Shown in pieces: positions 15,593-24,261 of a stretch of 64,000 nucleotides of DNA. Every line of letters begins with the position of its first letter. The stretch's first letter is position 1. The position numbers and the translations under genes were made by a program. The stretch is from Streptomyces finlayi (GTDB lineage Bacteria > Actinomycetota > Actinomycetes > Streptomycetales > Streptomycetaceae). The stretch is from the NCBI RefSeq assembly GCF_014216315.1, contig NZ_CP045702.1, positions 1 to 64,000 on the forward strand, given 5' to 3'. The notes under the pieces are model-generated. The model was not told where the DNA came from, ran no database searches, and worked only from the letters and a program-made list of their open reading frames with translations.

Positions 15593-16648
15593 TCAGGCGT
15601 CCGCCCAGGTGTGTCCGGCCCGCTCCAGTCGTCCTCGGCCCGCGGCCAGATGGGTCAGGGCGCGGGGAAGATCACTCAACGGCTCGCAGAGGGCCTGGAC
15701 CGCCAGGTCCAGGCCGGCCGGCGGTATACCGCGGTGGGCCAGCACACCGGCGAGGAACAGCAGGAAGTCGGTGAACACGCGCGGGTCGTCGACGAAGACA
15801 CCCGCGGCGAGGAAATCCACCAGGAACCCCAGGTCCTCGACAGCGGCCTCGTACCGGTCGTCGGCGCACCGGCCCATCGGCGGGAAGTGCCGGCGCAGGT
15901 GGTCGGCCAGGTGCCGCAGAAGCTCACCGCGACGGCTGACGAGTTGGGTGTACTCCCCGTCAGCCAGGTGGTCCAGTGCGGGCTCCCCGGACAGCGGCGG
16001 CGGCCACTGTCCCACCAGCAGGTCCGCGGCGTCCACCGCGGTGCGCGCGTAGAGGTCGGCACCCAGCGCACGGGCCCAGATGCCGTCCGGTCCGAAGCCG
16101 GCGCCACCGACCATGACCGGGACACGCGCCAGTCGGCACGCCTCGATCGTGTGGTACACCCGGGGCAGGCGCACCGCCAGCATGCACGACAGGACGATCA
16201 GATCAGAGCCGTTCTGATGGAGATACGAGATCAGGTGTGCCGTGGGTACCCCGGCACCGAGGAACCGCACCGTGAAGCCGCGCAGTCGCAGCACCTCCGC
16301 AACAATGTGGGCGGGCAGGGTGTGCCATTCGCCGTCCGGACAGGCCACCACGACGCTCCCGAGAGGATGGTCGGGGACCGCTGTCGCGGCGGCGAGTGCG
16401 GAGACTGCCCGGTTGCTGACATGGGTGGCCGCGTGTTCCTGGGCCACACTCCACTCGTTGGTCACCCAGTGCTCGCCAACCGCTGCCTGGGCGGGTGCGA
16501 TCAGGCCGAGCAGCACGTCCTCGGCGCTGACGCCGCTGGCGAGAAGTTCCAGGACGAGTGCCACGGCGGCGGTCTCGTCCGCTCGGGCCAGGTGGTCGTC
16601 GAAGGCCGTGCGGACACTCTCGATGGCGTCGGAGCGCTCGGCGGTCAC
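15593..16648 (-). CDS. B12-binding protein with CarH-type light-sensing motif
   Basis: 351 residues, GTG start at 16648 overlapping the stop of the phosphatase gene as GTGA. Residues about 20-85 form the four-helix cap with W61-x9-E71-H72, the motif that packs over adenosylcobalamin in CarH/LitR photoreceptors. Residues about 97-210 are the Rossmann B12 domain, with E107-W-H109 in place of ExHxxG and later LIVLSCMLAV and VPVMVGGAGFG. There is no MerR DNA-binding domain; instead a helical C-terminal region (about 225-345) follows. A light- or oxygen-sensing partner of the coupled SpoIIE phosphatase is the natural reading. It is known chemistry for the domain, but inferred for this protein. Confidence 0.85.
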   Translation of the reverse strand: MTAERSDAIESVRTAFDDHLARADETAAVALVLELLASGVSAEDVLLGLIAPAQAAVGEHWVTNEWSVAQEHAATHVSNRAVSALAAATAVPDHPLGSVVVACPDGEWHTLPAHIVAEVLRLRGFTVRFLGAGVPTAHLISYLHQNGSDLIVLSCMLAVRLPRVYHTIEACRLARVPVMVGGAGFGPDGIWARALGADLYARTAVDAADLLVGQWPPPLSGEPALDHLADGEYTQLVSRRGELLRHLADHLRRHFPPMGRCADDRYEAAVEDLGFLVDFLAAGVFVDDPRVFTDFLLFLAGVLAHRGIPPAGLDLAVQALCEPLSDLPRALTHLAAGRGRLERAGHTWADA

Positions 16649-17020
16649 TGCGACTGCCCCCCGTCCGTCGGCGCCGCAGGGGCCGCAGCCTGCACGGCCA
16701 GAACGGCGAGGTCGTCATGGTCGCCTCCGGCCAGCCACTGCCCGCTGCGCAGGTCGATACGCTCGGCGACCGCGCCGGCCGGCATGCCGAGGCAGGCGGC
16801 CAGGTCGCGCATCAACCGTCGTTCGCCGTACATCTCCTGCTCCGTCGGCCCGCCGCTCGCCTCGGTCACACCGTCGCTGTACAACAGCAGTAGTTCGCCG
16901 GCCGCCAGCCGGATCTCCGTCTGGTGGAAGTCCGGGTCGGGCAGGGCGCCGACCAGTGTCCCGCCTATGTGCACTTCCTCCACCGCGCCGTCCTTGCGCA
17001 GCACCAGTGGTGGGAGGTGG
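16645..17020 (-). pseudogene. SpoIIE/RsbU-type PP2C phosphatase, C-terminal fragment
   Basis: From about 17020 the frame reads GHLPPLVLRKDGAVEEV, then LLLLYSDGVTEASGG, then GDHDDLAVLAVQ, the last third of a PPM/SpoIIE phosphatase domain. The N-terminal sensor and first catalytic half are missing. At 17020 the frame fuses to a TniA-like N-terminus, so a transposon end has cut the gene. Its stop overlaps the GTG of the B12 protein by four bases, showing that the two were originally translationally coupled. These phosphatases act on anti-anti-sigma factors. Confidence 0.8.
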
Positions 17021-17279
17021 CCGCGGCCTCGTCCCGCTCGGCGGCCGCCAGCCACCGCCACACCGCACGCTCCCGCACCCCCAGCACGCCCGCCGCCGAC
17101 CTCACCTGCCCAGTGGTGAGCTTCCCCTCCCGCCGCAGGGCCAGCAGACGGCGCACCACAGGCCCCCGCAACGCCCGAACCGACACAGCCGGCAAAGCCC
17201 CACTCGAATCACCACCCGCCCCTTCCGGAGTCGGACCCTGCCATGTCTGATCCACACCCCCGAGCACACCAACACCCAT
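17020..17279 (-). pseudogene. TniA/Mu-type DDE transposase, N-terminal fragment
   Basis: From the ATG at 17279 the frame reaches VRALRGPVVRRLLALRREGK, then LTTGQVRSAAGVLGVRERAVWRWLAAAE, the N-terminal helix-turn-helix of TnsB/TniA-like transposases. It then runs without a stop into the phosphatase fragment at about 17020. The catalytic core is absent. The 95-bp repeat at 17306-17400 lies immediately upstream and probably holds transposase binding sites. Confidence 0.65.
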
Positions 17280-17305
17280 CGACCAGCGGATCAGAACTCA
17301 CGAAA

Positions 17306-17400
17306 CTGAGACAGCATCACCCCTCACGCGATAACACTCCACGACAGCGATGTCCCATGGATCTCTCACGCCCAGGACAGTGACCCCACACCCCGAAACA
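17306..17400. repeat. Copy 2 of the transposon-end-like repeat, upstream of TniA
   Basis: It is homologous to 14084-14178. Reading on the minus strand it contains several spaced CTGTC elements (CACTGTCC, CGCTGTCG, TGCTGTCTC) and GTGAG words, an arrangement like the multiple TnsB-type sites at Tn7-like ends. Confidence 0.6.
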
Positions 17401-17452
17401 ACCCATGAGCAGCAACAACACACCCAGACCCCGCTGTCTCCCACCCCACCGT

Positions 17453-17472
17453 CCCAAAACCGAGAGATCGCA
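17453..17472. repeat. 20-bp motif also found at 19716-19733
   Basis: CCCAAAACCGAGAGATCGCA here matches CCAAACCGAGAGATCGCA at 19716-19733 with one base less in the A run. It includes GAGAGATC, the inverse of the GATCTCTC block in the 95-bp repeats, so it may be an inverted transposase-binding box marking element ends on either side of the PQQ-protein gene. Confidence 0.4.
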
Positions 17473-17497
17473 GCCGACCTTCGCCCATCATCTCGGG

Positions 17498-17753
17498 GAG
17501 CCGGGGTGGTCCGGCGGTTCACCCAGCAGGGCGCCACCGGCGCGTATCTGCGGGTGATCGAACCGGGCGCTGTGCGCTCCGGGGACCCTGTCGAGATCGT
17601 TCACCGGCCCGACACGAGGTCACCGCCGCCCTGCAGTTCGGGGCCTGACGGCCCAACGCACCCTGTTCCGCGCTGCTGGCTGCCGGGGAGGCGCAGGCGC
17701 TGCACCCCGAGGCGCTGCGCAAGGCGCAGGATTACGCCACGCGGCAGGGCTGA
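17498..17753 (+). pseudogene. MOSC-domain protein, C-terminal fragment
   Basis: The first frame gives VRRFTQQGATGAYLRVIEPG and VRSGDPVEIVHRPD. After a frame change near 17615, HEVTAALQFGA, then an in-frame stop region and ALHPEALRKAQDYATRQG follow, to the TGA at 17751. This is the end of a MOSC (molybdenum cofactor sulfurase C-terminal) protein. The N-terminus is missing at the repeat region, so the gene was cut by the same element that left the 17453 motif. Confidence 0.7.
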
Positions 17754-17932
17754 GAGCGGGCGGCCGTTCCGTGCAGGGGAAGCGGCGGGTCCGGTCCCGT
17801 GACGTGGCGTCATCCGTTGCGAGGTCCCGGGGCACTGCGGCGGGAACTGGATCGGTGCGCGGCGCGTCCACCACCAGTGACCGATGCCCGAGGAGAAGTC
17901 TTCGAGCCGAGTGACGTCTCAGGGGGAAGACC

Positions 17933-19510
17933 ATGCCCGACCCGCAGCAGCCCTGGTACGCCCAGGGCCCGCCGCACCAGCCCGTTCCCGGCAACCCATA
18001 TGCCTCGGAGGGCGGGCCCCAGGGGTTCGGGCCGCCGACCGTACCCACACCTCCGCCGCGTCACCGGTTCGGCCGGGGGCCGGTCGTCGCCGCGGTCGTC
18101 GCGCTGGTGCTGGTGGTCGTGGCGGGAGGGGCGTACGCGCTCTCCGACCATTGGCGGGACGAGCCCGCGAAGCCCGTGGCGAAGGAGTCGCCCGGCCCCT
18201 CCGGATCGGCGTCCCCGTCCGGCTCCCCCGCGGCAGGCGGCCCGGAGCTGAGCCACATTCCGACGACGAAGGAGGTCGCCGCCGCCCGGAAACCGGGCGA
18301 GTCGGCGGCGTGGATCGTCGACGACAAGACCGACCTGCCCAAGCAGATCAACAAGGTCCACGACCTGTGGATCGTCGGTGACACCGCCGTCCAGGCCCTG
18401 CACCGGAAGGTCACGGCCTACCGGCTCTCGGACGGCGCCGAGGTCTGGAACGTGACGCTGCCCTCCTCCGTGTGCGAGACACCGGCCAACCCGACGCCCG
18501 ACGGCAGGGTCGTGGTCTTCCACCACGAGAGGCCGGACAACAATCGGGGCAACCAGTGCAACCAGATGCGGATGATCGATCTGAAGACCGGGGAGCAGGG
18601 ATGGCGCAAAGAGCTCGACGAGCCCGGTGACCGGGACAACACGTTCATCGTCAACAGCGCCATCAGCGGCGACACCCTGGCCGTCGCCCGGAACATGGTG
18701 GCCATCACCTACCGGATGGACGACGGGAGCAAGCTCTACGAGATCCCCCGGGAGAACAAGAACAAGTGCGTCCCCGATGACGTGGCGGGCGGCGTTGCCC
18801 GGCTGCTGGTCAGCTCCGACTGCATGATCGCCATCGACCGGAGCAAGAACTACGGCCAGGTGCGCGAGCTCGACCCGCGTTCCGGAAAGGTCCTGTGGCG
18901 CTACCGGATGAAGACCGGCTGGAGCTTCGGCAGTCTGATCTCCATGGACCCGGTCGTCTTCACCACCTACAACAACGAGGACAGCGCGAGCGACTGGCGG
19001 ATAACGGTCCTGGACCCCGGAGGCAAGCACCGCACCACCTTCGACGCCCGGGACAAGGGCTTCGAGCAGTGCGCCGGAGACGCAGGCGGAAACATCCAGC
19101 CCTGCCGGGGCTCCGGCGTCGGAAAGGGCCTCATCATGCTGGGTGCCACCGACCAGGTCGGCGCGTACGACCTGAAGACCGGGAAGTTCCTGTGGGGCGT
19201 CAAGTCCGATGAGCTGCGCAGGCTGTATCCGCTCCGCGCGGAGGACGGCAAGTCGATGCTCATCTACGAGGGTGCCACTTCGAGCCGCCCCGGCCGGACC
19301 TTCGTCATGGGCCCGCGCGGTGCCGGCACGGAGAAGGACGTCGTGAAGCACCCGGTGGCGACCGCCCCGTACGAGTACGAGATGTCCATGGGGCACACGG
19401 CATACGTCGACGGAAGGCTCGTCCTGACGTCGACGATCGTGAGCGGGGACGAGAAGCGGAAGCCCTGGCGGGAGGCCCGCATACTGTCCTTCGCCCCTGC
19501 CGCACCCTGA
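17933..19510 (+). CDS. Membrane-anchored PQQ-like beta-propeller protein
   Basis: 525 residues with AGGGGGA before the ATG. Residues 1-45 are Pro/Gly-rich and cytoplasmic in style; 48-75 form one membrane helix (VVAAVVALVLVVVAGGAYAL). A low-complexity Ser/Pro linker follows, and from about 120 a PQQ/BamB-like beta-propeller begins. Its repeats contain the typical phrases TAYRLSDGAEVWNV, IDLKTGEQGWRKEL, LDPRSGKVLWRYRM and YDLKTGKFLWGV. Many Streptomyces proteins share this layout, often near protein kinases; the ligand is unknown. There is no kinase here. The gene is intact. Confidence 0.88.
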   Translation: MPDPQQPWYAQGPPHQPVPGNPYASEGGPQGFGPPTVPTPPPRHRFGRGPVVAAVVALVLVVVAGGAYALSDHWRDEPAKPVAKESPGPSGSASPSGSPAAGGPELSHIPTTKEVAAARKPGESAAWIVDDKTDLPKQINKVHDLWIVGDTAVQALHRKVTAYRLSDGAEVWNVTLPSSVCETPANPTPDGRVVVFHHERPDNNRGNQCNQMRMIDLKTGEQGWRKELDEPGDRDNTFIVNSAISGDTLAVARNMVAITYRMDDGSKLYEIPRENKNKCVPDDVAGGVARLLVSSDCMIAIDRSKNYGQVRELDPRSGKVLWRYRMKTGWSFGSLISMDPVVFTTYNNEDSASDWRITVLDPGGKHRTTFDARDKGFEQCAGDAGGNIQPCRGSGVGKGLIMLGATDQVGAYDLKTGKFLWGVKSDELRRLYPLRAEDGKSMLIYEGATSSRPGRTFVMGPRGAGTEKDVVKHPVATAPYEYEMSMGHTAYVDGRLVLTSTIVSGDEKRKPWREARILSFAPAAP

Positions 19511-19895
19511 CCGCCCCGCGGCACCCTGACGGGAAGTAAGGGGCCGCCCCGGCCCGGCCATAGGGACCCGGTCGGGGGTCGCTCAAGGGTCTGCTGCATA
19601 GCCGGCAGGCGGTCGGCCGGAATGGGGTCTGTACAGCGACACCCTCGCCCACACACGACCACTGACCAGCCCCAAGAACCCCGCTCAGAACGATCAGCAC
19701 CGACTCTTACCAACACCAAACCGAGAGATCGCACCTCCGTGTGTCGGGCGTCCCCAGTCCCGGACGGGGGATGGAGATCGAGGTGTACGCCGCCGCCGGA
19801 CGCCCACAGCTTCATCCCACCGGCTCGCAGCACGTGTCGCCGCGGACAAACGAGCAGCAGATGCGTGATGCGGCGACTGCCGCGAAGCTGGGGGT
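19511..19895. other. Intergenic stretch with one copy of the 17453-type motif
   Basis: No gene is supported in these 385 bases. The motif CCAAACCGAGAGATCGCA at 19716-19733 matches the one at 17453. The rest shows no codon bias that continues beyond about 40 codons. Confidence 0.4.
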
Positions 19896-20075
19896 ATGAC
19901 TGATCCACTCGTGCCTCCCGAGGAGACACCGCCTGCCGAAGGCTCCACTGCTGAGGCGCACGAAGAACGTGCCGACGGCGGCCTGTGGGAACATCCGGGC
20001 ATCTGGGTGTGGCTGATCATCATCGGCGCCGTCATCGTCGCCGCGTTCTTCATCGCCCGCATGATCTCGTTGTGA
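19896..20075 (+). CDS. Small membrane protein, DUF6480-like
   Basis: 59 residues: MTDPLVPPEETPPAEGSTAE, an acidic stretch, then LWEHPGIWVWLIIIGAVIVAAFFIARMISL, a single C-terminal membrane helix (about 37-57). The PEETPPAEGS head and one helix at the tail fit the DUF6480 proteins that are common in Streptomyces. It has a G-rich weak ribosome site. The gene is small and free-standing; its function is unknown. Confidence 0.7.
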   Translation: MTDPLVPPEETPPAEGSTAEAHEERADGGLWEHPGIWVWLIIIGAVIVAAFFIARMISL

Positions 20076-20397
20076 CCTGGGCAGCACCGAGCTGCGCCGG
20101 CCCCGCTGGAACCACCGGATGCCTCATCGCGGCGAGTTGCCCGGGACACCCCGGGGCTGGCCGTCAGCCGGGTACGTCGTCCGAACGCGTCGAGCCGATC
20201 CGCGCGTCGTGGCCCATGCGGGCGCGGGTGCCGATGACGATGCCGTCGGAGGTCGCGGCCGTATGTCGTGCCTTCGCCCGGATCTGCGGTCGCCATTGAT
20301 TCACCTCGCGCTCCAGGCGCGGGCGCGCGGCGAGATCCGGTCGTGCTCCCGATCCCAGCGTGACGGCCCGCCGCTCGGGCACCGGCGACGCATCCCC
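20076..20397. other. Stretch without a supported gene
   Basis: A short plus-strand segment at about 20219-20300 has good third-position G/C (RARVPMTMPSEVAAVCRAF) but no start or recognisable product, and could be a gene scrap. Nothing else is seen. Confidence 0.3.
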
Positions 20398-21099
20398 TCA
20401 GTTGGCCTCGCAACCGATGCCGTCACCATCGCGGTCGAGGTTGTGCGGGTCGGACGGGCCGACCCAAACGGGACCGGAAAGGTCCTCGCAGTCGACGTCG
20501 GGCTCACCCGCGGGCGGACCGGGCGGGTAGGTGCTCTCGGATTCGTCCGGCGGCGCCGGAGCCTCGACGAGGCGTATGGCGGCGTCAACGATGATCCCGC
20601 CCCTGACTGTGTAAGTACCCTCGTACGACTGCTGGGTCCCATCCGGCCGCAGTACATCGATCGTGACAGTCACGCTCCCTCCCGTGACATCAAGAATGTG
20701 AACGGTGTCGCGTTCAACATCGGCGAACCCCGCTGCGAAGGACGAGTAGGAAGGGTCGCCGAGGTTCTTGCCCCCGAGGTCCCACGCCCGTCGGTAGTCG
20801 CGCGCGTTGATGGCATCGAAGTACGCCTCGACGGTGGAGGCTGCGCCGGTGGGGGCGGGCGGCTCCGGCGTGGTCGGGGCTGGGGGCGGAGGCGGGGTGG
20901 GAGTGGCCTTGGGCGGTGCCGGGGAGGGCGTTGGCTCAGGGGTGAGGGCCTGGGTCTCGGTCCGGGTCTGCGTCCGAGTGACCGTCGGAGTGGCCCCCTG
21001 CGGCGTCTCGTCGCCCTCGGAGCCACAGCCACTGAGCCCTGCCACGGCAACGGCCGCCGCCAGCAGGAAGGCCGAGCCCGAGCAGAGGACGCGGCTCAT
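20398..21099 (-). CDS. Lipoprotein with C-terminal Excalibur calcium-binding motif
   Basis: 233 residues from the ATG at 21099 (GAGGTG six bases upstream). A signal peptide ends in the lipobox VAGLSGC, so the mature protein is lipid-anchored on the outer face. A Thr/Pro-rich spacer (about 25-80) leads to a globular domain (VEAYFDAINARDYRRAW to GIIVDAAIRLV, about 85-185) of the nuclear-transport-factor-like kind. The end carries DCEDLSGPVWVG and DPHNLDRDGDGIGCE, the Excalibur DxDxDGxxCE calcium loop. It probably acts at the cell envelope; its partner is unknown. Confidence 0.85.
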   Translation of the reverse strand: MSRVLCSGSAFLLAAAVAVAGLSGCGSEGDETPQGATPTVTRTQTRTETQALTPEPTPSPAPPKATPTPPPPPAPTTPEPPAPTGAASTVEAYFDAINARDYRRAWDLGGKNLGDPSYSSFAAGFADVERDTVHILDVTGGSVTVTIDVLRPDGTQQSYEGTYTVRGGIIVDAAIRLVEAPAPPDESESTYPPGPPAGEPDVDCEDLSGPVWVGPSDPHNLDRDGDGIGCEAN

Positions 21100-21234
21100 A
21101 GGCATCACCTCACGGAGAGGGTCCCGCATTCACTCCAGTGTGCGCCGACGGTTTGGGCCGCGCCTGTGGAACCACGCGTCCCGAGGCGGTCGGTGTTTCA
21201 CCTCGTACCGCGGCAGAGCCGCATCCGGCCGCTG

Positions 21235-21826
21235 GAAACGTGAGCGCCGCCTGGCAGCGATGTTCGCCGGCCTGGGACCGCAGGCGGTCGCAGCGGACCG
21301 GGCGGATGCGGCTGATGTCACCGTTGTACTTGATCAGGCCGGCGGCCATGGCGGCGACGCCCTCCGGCTCGCCGCCGAAGGCTGGGACGTCACGGCTGTC
21401 GACGTTTCACAAACCGCCCTCGGCCGCGTGAGCGCGGGCGCCGCGGCCACCGGCGTCACCAACCGGGTCCACACCTGGCGACACGACCTGGCCGCGACCT
21501 TCCCCGACGGCGCCTACGACCTGGTCACCGCCACCTACTTCCACACCCTGATCGCCATCTCCCGCGCACACGTACTGCGCCGGGCCGCCCAGGCCGTAGC
21601 TCCCGGCGGGCTGCTGATCGTGATCGAACACGCCTCCCTGGGCCCCTGGTCCTGGCGGACCGGCCAGGACATCCAGTTCCCCACCCTCGACGAGGTCATC
21701 GCCTCGCTGCAGCTGAAAGACGCTGGCACGTCGAACGAGGCCACGCTCCCCAGCGCACCGCCACCGGCCCTCAGGGGCAGACGGCGACCGTCCCCGGACC
21801 CCGCGCCACCGGACGTGCAAGGTTTA
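21235..21826 (+). pseudogene. Class I SAM-dependent methyltransferase, decayed
   Basis: Motif I is damaged: VVLDQAGGHGGDALRLAAEG where LDxGCGxGG is expected. It is followed by good WDVTAVDVSQTALGRVSAGA, then DLVTATYFHTLI and APGGLLIVIEHASLGPW. Near 21720 the frame changes from LQLKDAGTSNEA to an RTATGPQGQTATVPG-like end. There is no start codon with a ribosome site and the N-terminus is missing or mutated. It is a remnant of the DUF/TehB-like Streptomyces methyltransferases. Confidence 0.65.
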
Positions 21827-21904
21827 GCCGACCGTGAGGGAGCGCGAACCCCATCGTTTCGGGCGTCCTGGGCCGCAGCAGGGCCCGAAGCGGGGCTTCT
21901 TGGG

Positions 21905-22804
21905 TCAGGAGTGACGGGATTCGGCGCCCTTGCGGGGCAGGGCTGCCTCGCTCGGCCCGCCGACGTGGGCGAGGAGAGCCAGGGCCGTCGCGGACGGGGA
22001 CCCCTGGGCGGCCGTGGCGATCACCACGGCCGGTCCGCTTCCTCGCGGACTCTGGAGTGTCTGCTGGGTGACGGTCAGGTTCCCGACCGCGGGGTGGTGT
22101 ATCTCGTAGTCGGCGGCATCGCAGGCCAGGATCCGGTGATCGGCCCACATGGTGGCAAACTCCGGGCTGCGGATGATCAGCTCGCCGACGAGCCCGGCCA
22201 GCAGAGGATCCTCCGGGTACCGGCCGGCGGTGAGGCGCAGGTTGCCGACCACGGCCTTGGCCTTGGCGGGCCAATCGGTATAGAGGTCGCGGGTGTGAGC
22301 GTCGAGGAACACCAGTTTGGCCATGTTCGGCCGACAGCCCGGTTCAGCGGGGCTGCCCCGGTCGAGATGGCCGGCAAACAACGCGTGACCCTGCGTGTTC
22401 CAGGCCAGAACGTCACTGCGGCGGCCCATGACGATGGCGGGGGTGCCTTCGAGTGCGGCGAGCAGCGCGCCGTGAGCCGGGGTGACGCGCTCGGGACGGG
22501 GCCGGGGTGCGGCTTTGCCCCGCTTCGGTGCACGGGCGAGTTCGTACAGATGGGCCCGCTCGGACTCATCCAGGCATAGGGCGGTCGCGATGGCATCGAG
22601 TACCTCGCGCGAGGCGTTGCGTGACTGGCCCTGCTCGAGCCGGGTGTAGTACGGCGCGCTGATGCCCGCGAGCATCGCCAGCTCCTCCCTCCGCAGCCCC
22701 GGCACCCGGCGCCGCTCGCCGTAGGTCTGCAGCCCCACATCCTCGGGACGCAGAAGGCCCCGGCGTGCCTTGAGGAATGCGGCGAGCTGCCCGTGCTTGT
22801 CCAT
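21905..22804 (-). CDS. XRE regulator with MmyB-like ligand domain
   Basis: 299 residues from the ATG at 22804. The helix-turn-helix spans about 15-75: ERRRVPGLRREELAMLAGIS, then YYTRLEQGQSRNASREVLDA. A MmyB-type PAS-like domain follows (about 105-270), with AIVMGRRSDVLAWNTQGHAL, NMAKLVFLDAHTRDLY and the NLTVTQQTLQSPRGSGPAVV ending. Regulators of this class bind fatty-acid-like ligands. It is divergent from an SRPBCC-protein gene 142 bp away, which is its likely target. Confidence 0.9.
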   Translation of the reverse strand: MDKHGQLAAFLKARRGLLRPEDVGLQTYGERRRVPGLRREELAMLAGISAPYYTRLEQGQSRNASREVLDAIATALCLDESERAHLYELARAPKRGKAAPRPRPERVTPAHGALLAALEGTPAIVMGRRSDVLAWNTQGHALFAGHLDRGSPAEPGCRPNMAKLVFLDAHTRDLYTDWPAKAKAVVGNLRLTAGRYPEDPLLAGLVGELIIRSPEFATMWADHRILACDAADYEIHHPAVGNLTVTQQTLQSPRGSGPAVVIATAAQGSPSATALALLAHVGGPSEAALPRKGAESRHS

Positions 22805-22945
22805 GAACCGAGTATGCGCGGCAGATCCTGAGCCGCGCCTCACCCTGCTGGGGTACGGATCCGCAGGGTCTGGCTGCTCCCCGCACCGGCCCTCATGATG
22901 AGGCCCACACCCCCCTTCTGTCGTCTTCATCTGTTGGGATGCCCT

Positions 22946-23476
22946 GTGAGCACTACGACGTTCGAGAGCACCGCCCCCAACCGGCGAGATCCGCTGGCCG
23001 GCCTCGATCTGACACCCTTCACCTTCACCAGGCGGTGCTGGGTCGACTCGACGCCGGACTCCGTGTATCAGCTGATCAGCGACGTGTCCCTGATCGAGAC
23101 GTGGAGCCCTAGCGCCAGCGCCGTGAGCTATGAGCCGGGAGACGGCCCATGGGTCGGCGCACGGTTCAGCGGACGCAACCGCCGTGACGGGCGCGAATGG
23201 GTCACCCACTCCGAGGTGGTCCAGGCTGATCCAGGTTCCGCGTTCGCCTTCGTCGTCGGCGGAGCCGAGCAAGGCATCGTTCGCTGGAACTGGCACCTCT
23301 ACGAGCAGGGCGTTGGCAGCATCGTCCAGCAGTCCTGGCGCCTGTTGCGCACCGACCCGCTCCTGGGCAACGCACCCGCGGACCTCCATGCTTTGCGGGA
23401 CCACATGGCAAGCAGTGCGGAGGCCACCCTGCTGTCCCTGGCGGAGTGGATCGCGCGACACCGCACTCAGCGGTAG
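22946..23476 (+). CDS. SRPBCC-family (START-like) protein
   Basis: 176 residues from a GTG at 22946; an in-frame ATG at 22895 is a longer option. The body fits the polyketide-cyclase/dehydrase SRPBCC fold: RRCWVDSTPDSVYQLISDVS, then WSPSASAVSYEPGDGPWVGA, GREWVTHSEVVQADPGSAF, and a long C-terminal helix. Such proteins bind hydrophobic ligands in a deep pocket. It is divergent from an MmyB-type regulator, a common pairing with small redox or lipid-binding genes. Confidence 0.8.
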   Translation: MSTTTFESTAPNRRDPLAGLDLTPFTFTRRCWVDSTPDSVYQLISDVSLIETWSPSASAVSYEPGDGPWVGARFSGRNRRDGREWVTHSEVVQADPGSAFAFVVGGAEQGIVRWNWHLYEQGVGSIVQQSWRLLRTDPLLGNAPADLHALRDHMASSAEATLLSLAEWIARHRTQR

Positions 23477-23714
23477 CCGCCCCGGTCCAGGTGGCGCGAG
23501 ACTGTGAGGACGATACGGGTTCACCGCGCGACCCAGCGGCCGCCGCACTCACCGGCGAAGGCTCCCTCCCTGCCCGCAGGGTCCAGATCCATTGCCGGTG
23601 AACTGGGACCCAGTCATCTGCCGCTCGGCCCGTCCAGACGACCACCCGCAAGACCTGATTCGGGGCCGGCGCTGATGAATGGACGACACCGTAGTCATCC
23701 CCGTGCACGCCCGG

Positions 23715-24261
23715 CTGGGAATACGGATCCCTGTCCACGCCGTCAGTGCCTCGTCGAAGCAGGCGTACGCCTCCTCGTCGAAGAACACACGAACCGGACC
23801 TCGGCGACCGGAGGGAACGCGGCCTCGCGGACCGTACGCACAGCGATCCGCGCCCCGCCTCGAGCGGCCAGCCGTAGATGCCCGTCGAGATCGCCGGAAA
23901 GGCAACCGTCCGGGCTCCCAGCTCCGAGGCCACCCGCAGGGATTCCCGGTAGCAGGAGGCCAGCAACACGGAACAATCCCCCGTACGCGACCAGACCGGG
24001 CCCACCGTGTGGACGACGTGCTCCGCGTGCAGCCGGCCGGCCGTCGTCGCCACCGCCTGCCCGGTCGGCAGTCCCTTGCCGTAGTGCGAGGCCCGCAGGT
24101 CGCGGCAGGCGGCAAGGATCTCGGGTCCACCGCGCCGGTGGATCGCGCCGTCCACCCCACCACCACCGAGAAGGAAAGGAGTTGGCGGCGTTGACCAGGA
24201 CGTCGGCGTGCTGCTCGGTGATGTCCCCGCGTACAAGGGTGAACGCCGGCCGTGCCGTCAT
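23715..24261 (-). pseudogene. Macro-domain (O-acetyl-ADP-ribose deacetylase type), three frameshifts
   Basis: The ATG at 24261 opens MTARPAFTLVRGDITEQHAD and VLVNAANSF. A shift then gives LLGGGGVDGAIHRRGGPEIL, RHAEHVV-type HTVGPVW and AFPAISTGIYGWPLEAG. A second shift gives RIAVRTVREA and AEVRFV, and a third gives FFDEEAYACFDEALTAW. All hallmarks of a YmdB-like macro domain are present, including the NAAN, GGGGVDGAIH and STGIYGWP loops. The gene is only broken by three small indels, so it is either a very young pseudogene or a product of read error. Confidence 0.85.

Noticed and set aside
17810..19561. A 583-codon minus-strand frame opposite the PQQ-propeller gene
   Set aside because: The plus-strand protein shows clear repeats and a membrane helix; the antisense product has no recognisable feature.
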